Positions 57,439 to 64,000 of a stretch of DNA of 64,000 nt are shown piece by piece. Made by a program: the position numbers and the translations under genes. This DNA comes from Photobacterium frigidiphilum. GTDB taxonomy: Bacteria; Pseudomonadota; Gammaproteobacteria; Enterobacterales; Vibrionaceae. Numbering within the stretch: position 1 is the first letter of the stretch; each line of letters opens with the position of its first letter. The stretch is taken from assembly GCF_003025615.1 (NCBI RefSeq), contig NZ_PYMJ01000001.1, positions 372,001 to 436,000 on the forward strand, given 5' to 3'. The notes below the pieces were generated by a model. That model saw nothing but the letters and a program-made list of their open reading frames with translations, searched no databases and was not told the origin of the DNA.

Positions 57439-57749
57439 AAATTGTTTACCAATCATAAAAACTTAATCATTTCATGTCAATAGAATCAATGTATTCATGT
57501 TCACATTTTCCATAAGTCTGTTAACTTGATCAAATATGTGCCGCTTTTGAAATTTTATAAGGTCCGTATATGAGCATAAGGAAGCCGCTGCTTATTAAGA
57601 TTTGAAAAATATGTTCCTGTCCTATGATCTCAAATGTATGAGCTATAAACGTTCGCTTTTATGCGATAAATACGGAATTTTGTAGGTTCAATTATGTTAC
57701 CTACAAATAATAATGAATTAAAACTTCAACGGTACATGGGAGATGGCGT
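57439..57749. other. Region between tRNA-Ala and small secreted protein
   Basis: About 310 bp with the tRNA-Ala promoter at its left end. The rest is AT-rich; the promoter of the small gene is probably here but I cannot place it with confidence. No ORF. Confidence 0.5.
57452..57480 (-). promoter_or_regulatory. Sigma-70 promoter of tRNA-Ala
   Basis: Leftward perfect -35 TTGACA, exactly 17 nt, then TATGAT (one mismatch to TATAAT), ending 13 bp before the tRNA. Confidence 0.88.
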
Positions 57750-57932
57750 ATGAAAAGGTTAATGATTTTTGTTACAGCAGCATTACTATCAATCAGTTTT
57801 AACTCAATGGCATTTACTCTTGCTGGTACTCCAACCGTAGTAGATAAAGAGACTTACAAATACTGCGCAGGCGCACAAAATTTCTGGGTTTGTGTACAAG
57901 CCTATGAGTTAAGAAATAAGAAGCAGAAGTAA
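57750..57932 (+). CDS. Small secreted protein of unknown function
   Basis: 60 residues. The ATG follows GGGAG at about 8 nt. An N-terminal signal peptide (MKRLMIFVTAALLSISFNSMA, cut about residue 21) leaves a mature peptide of about 39 residues with two cysteines eight apart (YKYCAGAQNFWVCVQAY), able to form one disulfide, and a basic end (NKKQK). Two hairpins follow. I do not recognise it. Signal peptide, ribosome binding site and terminator make it a likely real gene. Confidence 0.7.
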   Translation: MKRLMIFVTAALLSISFNSMAFTLAGTPTVVDKETYKYCAGAQNFWVCVQAYELRNKKQK

Positions 57933-57948
57933 CTTAATTACTTCTGCT
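57922..57948 (+). other. Hairpin across the stop codon of the small gene
   Basis: AGCAGAAGTAA and TTACTTCTGCT form an 11-bp perfect stem with a 5-nt loop. The gene's stop (TAA, 57930-57932) lies in the left arm. No T-run follows, and it is 10 bp before the terminator. Confidence 0.6.
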
Positions 57949-57958
57949 ATCCAGCAAT

Positions 57959-57988
57959 AACAAGCGGAATGAAATCATTCCGCTTGTT
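57959..57988. terminator. Bidirectional terminator between the small gene and gltX
   Basis: AACAAGCGGAATG / CATTCCGCTTGTT, perfect 13-bp stem with a 4-nt loop, between two convergent genes. It lies 3 bp from the gltX stop. Confidence 0.85.
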
Positions 57989-57991
57989 CAT

Positions 57992-59416
57992 TTATGCGTT
58001 AGCTTCACGCTCGGCAATGAAAGCCAAAGCCATGTTAATACGAGTAATCACTCGCTCTTTACCCACCATCATCATCACCGCGTCAACAGATGGCGATTGA
58101 CCTTGGCCAGTCACAGCAACACGTAAAGGCATACCTACTTTACCCATACCGACTTCAAGCTCGGTACATGTGTCTGCAATTACAACATGCAGGTTTTCAG
58201 TATTCCATTCTTCAAGCGCTTCTACTTTAGATAACACTAAAGCTAATGCATCTTTTGCAACAGGGCGTAAGTGCTTCTTCGCAGCGCCAGCTTCAAACTC
58301 ACTAAAGTCTTGGTAGAAGTAACGCGATTGATCAGCTAGTTCGATTAGCGTATTACAACGTTCACCAACTAATCCAATGACATCGATAATTTTAGGACCG
58401 TTTGCTGTATCAATTTCTTTTTGATCAAGGTGCCATTGCAGGTATTTTGCAACATACTCAGGTTCAGCAGTCTTGATGTAGTGGTTATTCAACCAAAGTA
58501 GCTTATCTGTGTTGAATGCAGACGCTGATTTACTGATTGATTCAAGGCTAAATAAGTTAATCATCTCTTCCATAGAGAAGATCTCTTGATCACCATGAGA
58601 CCAACCTAGACGGATCAGATAATTAAGTAATGCCTGAGGTAAATAACCTTCATCACGGTACTGCATAACACTAACCGCACCATGGCGCTTAGACAATTTA
58701 GCGCCATCATCACCAAGAATCATTGCACAGTGTGCGAATTCAGGTACTGGCGCGCCGAGTGCTTCATAGATATTGATCTGACGAGGGGTATTGTTGATAT
58801 GATCTTCACCACGTACAACCTGAGTAATGCCCATATCCCAATCATCAATCACAACACAGAAGTTATATGTTGGGCTGCCATCGGTACGACGAATAATCAG
58901 ATCATCGAGCTCGCTATTAGCAATTTCGATGCTACCACGTACTTTATCTTCAAATACAACCGTACCTTCTTTCGGGTTACGGAATCGAATACAGAATGCG
59001 CTATCTTCTGTTGCTGCTGCATTTGCCGCTACAATTTTTGGATGGTTAGCATCGTAACGAGGCTTAACACCAGCCGCCATTTGCTCTTCACGAAGTTCGT
59101 CTAATAACGCTTTCGGGCAATAGCACTTATACGCTTTATCTTCTGTTAATAGTTGATCGACCAACTGGTTATAACGATCAAAACGCTTCGTCTGGTAGTA
59201 AGGACCTTCATCCCAATCCATTCCTAACCATTCCATGCCTTCAAGAATGGCATCGATCGCTTCTTGTGTAGAGCGCTCAAGATCAGTATCTTCGATACGA
59301 AGTACAAATTCACCGCCCATGTGCTTAGCAAATAACCAAGAATAAAGTGCAGTACGAGCACCACCGACATGGAGAAAGCCTGTTGGGCTTGGAGCGAAGC
59401 GAGTTTTAACTGTCAT
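57992..59416 (-). CDS. gltX: GltX, glutamyl-tRNA synthetase
   Basis: Class I synthetase charging tRNA-Glu. It has 474 residues with the HIGH-type motif in [11 protein letters not shown] (about 9-19) and the KMSKS-type motif AKLSKRHGA. Bacterial discriminating length. AAGG ribosome binding site before the ATG at 59416. Standalone leftward gene ending in a bidirectional terminator. Confidence 0.98.
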   Translation of the reverse strand: MTVKTRFAPSPTGFLHVGGARTALYSWLFAKHMGGEFVLRIEDTDLERSTQEAIDAILEGMEWLGMDWDEGPYYQTKRFDRYNQLVDQLLTEDKAYKCYCPKALLDELREEQMAAGVKPRYDANHPKIVAANAAATEDSAFCIRFRNPKEGTVVFEDKVRGSIEIANSELDDLIIRRTDGSPTYNFCVVIDDWDMGITQVVRGEDHINNTPRQINIYEALGAPVPEFAHCAMILGDDGAKLSKRHGAVSVMQYRDEGYLPQALLNYLIRLGWSHGDQEIFSMEEMINLFSLESISKSASAFNTDKLLWLNNHYIKTAEPEYVAKYLQWHLDQKEIDTANGPKIIDVIGLVGERCNTLIELADQSRYFYQDFSEFEAGAAKKHLRPVAKDALALVLSKVEALEEWNTENLHVVIADTCTELEVGMGKVGMPLRVAVTGQGQSPSVDAVMMMVGKERVITRINMALAFIAEREANA

Positions 59417-59663
59417 TATATAGCCTTACAAATAAATTGTTCTCGAATGGATGAAGCCTGAATATCAGATTCACCGATATCGGCTATTTTACCATTCACG
59501 CCACAATCCACAATGATGTTATCAATGTGACGTTTCTCTGATTTCGAAACATTTTACCCTTTATCTACAGTAAACTGCTTCTTCCGACTTATTATGCCTA
59601 GTAAAATAACACTTCAAATCAGAATCCTCCCTCAAGTTGCGAGGAAAATTAGGTACTATATCT

Positions 59664-60326
59664 ATGAAATTAAAAACTATTGCTGCAACCGGTTTATTGA
59701 GTCTGCTTGCTCTGCCAGCTTTCGCCGATGTAACTCTTCATCTACCAGATCAAGTAACTCTTTTATCGGTTAACGGAGCTGAAGGAAAAAGCGGGCTGCT
59801 TCAATTTATTTCCAAATCATCACCGGAGAGTATCAATTTACCCAATGGTAATAATCAAATCGTTTATGAAGTCAGTAAGATCTTTAATAAAGGGTCAACT
59901 CAGGGGAAAAGATACCAGTCATCGGCGATTGTTCTTAGCTTTGATAGTGCAGATTCCAGTCTGGTAATGGAAGTCCCGCCACTTAATAGCATGTCAGCAG
60001 CAAATAAATTCGATAAGAGCTTAGCCATTAATTTGAAAGACAAATCGGGTTCACCGCTACAGTTTACAAATGAACTGCTACCGATCAATGAACTGTCATT
60101 CAAAAAAAATTACAGCTCGTTATTAAGTAATTATAATCAATCTAAAAATCCGTCAACGATAACAACCACTCATTCTACAGCTGCAAGTTCGCAACACGCA
60201 GAGCCCGTCACAGCAAATTTTGCAGCCCCTGTATCAGATATGACCGCATTAAAACAATCCTTCAATCAGATGGACAGTAAGAGCAAGCAAGCCTTTTTAA
60301 GTTGGGCAGTGCAAAATATCAACTAA
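59664..60326 (+). CDS. UPF0319/YccT-family (DUF2057) periplasmic protein
   Basis: The ATG at 59664 starts a signal peptide (MKLKTIAATGLLSLLALPAFA) typical of the family; an upstream in-frame ATG at 59637 would bury it. It has 220 residues, with the mature start DVTLHLPDQVTLLSVNGAEG as in YccT (UPF0319) and a Ser/Thr/Ala-rich later part, with SFNQMDSKSKQAFLSWAVQ at the end. E. coli YccT is reported to restrain curli assembly; a role here is not shown. Confidence 0.85.
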   Translation: MKLKTIAATGLLSLLALPAFADVTLHLPDQVTLLSVNGAEGKSGLLQFISKSSPESINLPNGNNQIVYEVSKIFNKGSTQGKRYQSSAIVLSFDSADSSLVMEVPPLNSMSAANKFDKSLAINLKDKSGSPLQFTNELLPINELSFKKNYSSLLSNYNQSKNPSTITTTHSTAASSQHAEPVTANFAAPVSDMTALKQSFNQMDSKSKQAFLSWAVQNIN

Positions 60327-60360
60327 TCCCAACATCGAATACACACCCTTGACTCACCTC

Positions 60361-60392
60361 AACAGGTTCAAACTCTGTCTGAACCTGTTTTT
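60361..60392 (+). terminator. Terminator after the UPF0319 gene
   Basis: AACAGGTTCA / TGAACCTGTT, 10-bp perfect stem with a 9-nt loop followed by TTT. Confidence 0.85.
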
Positions 60393-60681
60393 ATTCCTAA
60401 ATTCACCATCAAACCATAATGCTACAACGCCAATTCATTAACTCACCACGCCGATATATTCCGCCGCAATATTCAACTTTCTGCGATATGAAAGTTAATT
60501 AACTGGAACAGTTATAACACCACTGCATTAATTTGTGCCGCATAGAAACATGATTCAATATAGAACCACTCCTTTTTATTATTAACTTTCTCTAAACGTA
60601 TTTTAAAACCTCGTAAGCACAATCATTATGCCTGAGCTAACAGAGCTTTGCCTATCACTGCAGACAAAAGGCTCTGAAACA

Positions 60682-60714
60682 AAAAGGGCTCCGGCATAAT
60701 ACCGGAGCCCTTTT
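60682..60714 (-). terminator. Terminator after the second porin
   Basis: AAAAGGGCTCCGG / CCGGAGCCCTTTT, perfect 13-bp stem with a 7-nt loop and T-run leftward, 28 bp after the porin stop. Confidence 0.93.
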
Positions 60715-60742
60715 AGCTAAACAGTTCTAACAGACTACAGAC

Positions 60743-61816
60743 TTAGAAATACCATTCAGTACCGACACGTACCATGGTATCACCTTCGCCATCACTACTA
60801 TGTTCAGCAATACGTAGGAAGGTGTATACAGAGTTAAAGCTATAACCGAACTCACCAGTCACCGTTTCAAAATCAAGTTCTTTATCTGTTTGACCATCGG
60901 TATCACCCGTTTGATTAGCATAACCTAAACGGAAGTTTGCATTACCCATGTAGTAGTTAGCTTGAATAGAGTACGCATCAATCTCACGCTTGTCGTAAGA
61001 AAAACTACCCTTAGTATCCGCATCATACTCACCAGTTTTATACGCACCGGCAATCATCAAGCTATCCATTGGGCGTAACTCGAAACCTGCAAAGAATGAG
61101 TCTGTATCACCAACAGAATCTGCTTTAGCTGCCACAGTAGTTCCATCTTCTTCTACTGCCGCATCTGAACCAGTGGCAAAGATGGTATCAGTTGCCGATT
61201 CAAATGCCGCATGCAGAGTTAACATATTAACAGGGGTAACAGAGACTTTAGCCCCGTAGAATGTAGAATCATCGGTCTTTGAGCTACCATTACCTACTGA
61301 CAAGCTAAAGTTAACCATATCAGCGTAGTTAATTGAATCAAAACGTACTTGCTGGCTCTTACGGTCAAATAAGAAACGCTCACCGCTACGCCATCCACGG
61401 TCAAATGTGGTACCCATATTAGATGCACTGTATGGCCAATCCACCAGCTCATACATTGGTGTTAGCATACGACCGAAACGTACCGCACCCCAGCTATCGC
61501 CGCGCATCCCGACGAATGTATCACGATGACCTAAATCCGCACCTTCATCTAAAACCCAGCCAGATTCAATCTGAACAAAAGCTTCTACATTGTCGGTCAT
61601 CGCTTGTGCAGCACGAAATCCAACACGGCTCTCGTTTTCTAATACAAAACCCTCATCCTTCTTACCGTAATCTACCGCAGAGATAGAAACGATACCGTAA
61701 ACCTCAACTTTAGAATCATTCGACTCACCGATGGTATATGCATTGGCAGATACTGAAGCCATCGCTGCTGTTGCTATTGCTGCACCTAAAATTGAACGCT
61801 TAAACATGTTTTTCAT
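60743..61816 (-). CDS. Outer membrane porin, second copy
   Basis: Gram-negative general porin (Porin_4 type). It has 357 residues with a signal peptide (MKNMFKRSILGAAIATAAMASVSANA, about 26), KVEVYGIVSISAVDYG at the start of the barrel, the porin motif DSWGAVRFGRMLTPMYELVD near 110 and terminal Phe (VGTEWYF). GGAG ribosome binding site 8 nt from the ATG. It differs clearly from the first porin, so not a recent duplicate. Named homologue not assigned. Confidence 0.92.
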   Translation of the reverse strand: MKNMFKRSILGAAIATAAMASVSANAYTIGESNDSKVEVYGIVSISAVDYGKKDEGFVLENESRVGFRAAQAMTDNVEAFVQIESGWVLDEGADLGHRDTFVGMRGDSWGAVRFGRMLTPMYELVDWPYSASNMGTTFDRGWRSGERFLFDRKSQQVRFDSINYADMVNFSLSVGNGSSKTDDSTFYGAKVSVTPVNMLTLHAAFESATDTIFATGSDAAVEEDGTTVAAKADSVGDTDSFFAGFELRPMDSLMIAGAYKTGEYDADTKGSFSYDKREIDAYSIQANYYMGNANFRLGYANQTGDTDGQTDKELDFETVTGEFGYSFNSVYTFLRIAEHSSDGEGDTMVRVGTEWYF

Positions 61817-62340
61817 GGAATAACTCCTAAAAATACTAGCTGTTTACTTGAGTCTTAAAGGTTGGCCGCCGAAGACATCAAGTAACTCTCCTATATGTCA
61901 GCTCAATAATCTAAATCAAGCTAAATCATAATTTTCAGTTCTTTATGAACCGCTGTGTTACTTCAGGTACAAGACTACTTTCGCAGCGAAAAACATCAAT
62001 AACAACTTAATTAATTGTGTGAAAAATATGACGCAGTGCAAATTTATGACACAACAGTGATCAAGTTCAAACTCTCTGGTGATAATTTTACAAGCAAAGA
62101 TAAACGCACATAAAAACAACAAGTTAACGAAAAACAAAAAAAATAAATGTGATGTGACACGAGAAAATAATTCATTGCATTTTTATTTTTATATAAATTT
62201 TTTAGGTGCTTTAAAAAAGAAAATTGAACTATTTTGAGGTAAGAGTAATGAAAAGAGGGGGGATTTAACGATATTAAGAGGGAAATATAAAAGAATACCT
62301 GCCTATTTTTCAAAGATAGGCAGGCTTTGTACAAACTTAA
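61817..62340. other. Region between second porin and ligA
   Basis: About 520 bp, very AT-rich. It holds the porin leader and promoter and, at its right end, the ligA terminator (62298-62324). I see no strong -35/-10 pair. A 96-codon open frame at 62044-62334 on the minus strand looks like chance. Confidence 0.55.
62298..62324 (-). terminator. Terminator after ligA
   Basis: CCTGCCTAT / ATAGGCAGG stem of 9 bp (extendable) with a 9-nt loop, followed leftward by TATTCTTTT; 17 bp after the ligA stop. Confidence 0.75.

Positions 62341-64000
<1,660 letters not shown>

Larger units (their letters stand above)
60327..60742. other. Region between UPF0319 gene and second porin
   Basis: About 415 bp between convergent genes. 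It holds the two terminators (60361-60392 and 60682-60714). The roughly 290 bp between them show no ORF or motif that I recognise. Confidence 0.6.

Noticed and set aside
62044..62334. 96-codon open frame on the minus strand between porin and ligA
   Set aside because: Very AT-rich with Phe/Leu/Tyr/Ser-biased composition, overlaps the ligA terminator, no ribosome binding site. Probably chance.

Overview
The window is chromosomal DNA from a gamma-proteobacterium of the Vibrionaceae, most likely Photobacterium. The flagellins, the FlrA/FlrB/FlrC regulators, the polar chemotaxis-array proteins ParC/ParP and the H-ring genes flgO/flgP/flgT together are typical of that family. The genus is an inference from gene content and protein resemblance; no search was run.

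Layout, left to right: (1) 1-1013, cytochrome c maturation genes ccmB (cut by the window edge) and ccmA. (2) 1641-9228, a leftward chemotaxis block: cheY, cheZ, cheA, cheB, parC, parP, cheW and a DUF2802 membrane protein, closed by a terminator at 1561-1590. (3) 9292-28391, fliA, flhG, flhF, flhA, then flhB-fliR-fliQ-fliP-fliO-fliN-fliM-fliL-fliK and fliJ-fliI-fliH-fliG-fliF-fliE, i.e. export apparatus, C-ring and MS-ring. (4) 28513-32727, the regulators flrC, flrB, flrA. (5) 33069-38324, fliS, flaI, fliD, flaG and two flagellins. (6) 38558-51442, flgL to flgB (filament junction, hook, rod, P- and L-rings), then cheR and cheV. (7) 51572-55688, flgA, flgM, flgN, flgP, flgO, flgT. (8) 55738-64000, tRNA-Arg(CCU), a porin, tRNA-Ala(GGC), a small secreted protein, gltX, a UPF0319/YccT-type protein, a second porin, and ligA cut by the right edge.

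Almost a whole polar flagellum and chemotaxis system is therefore contiguous over about 54 kb; the stator genes (motAB, motXY) and chemoreceptors are absent. The regulatory logic can be read from promoters. I see sigma-54 type elements (GG-N10-GC) before flrBC, fliE, fliK, flhA, flgB, flgF, flgK and the FlaA-like flagellin, and sigma-28 type elements before the second flagellin, flgM and flgO. This fits the known Vibrio hierarchy: FlrA with sigma-54, then FlrB/FlrC with sigma-54, then FliA, with FlgM as the anti-sigma factor.

The most striking unexplained observation is in CheA. Where a P2 (CheY-binding) domain would normally lie there is a long linker with three near-identical motifs, DEFxRLLDELHG. 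These resemble the CheY-binding ends of FliM and CheZ encoded in the same window. Other points: in-frame hexanucleotide repeats in parP, an Arg/Gly/Asn/Ser-rich linker in FlhF, TTG starts backed by strong ribosome binding sites in parC and cheY, and an extra sigma-54 promoter that splits the hook/rod gene run at flgF.
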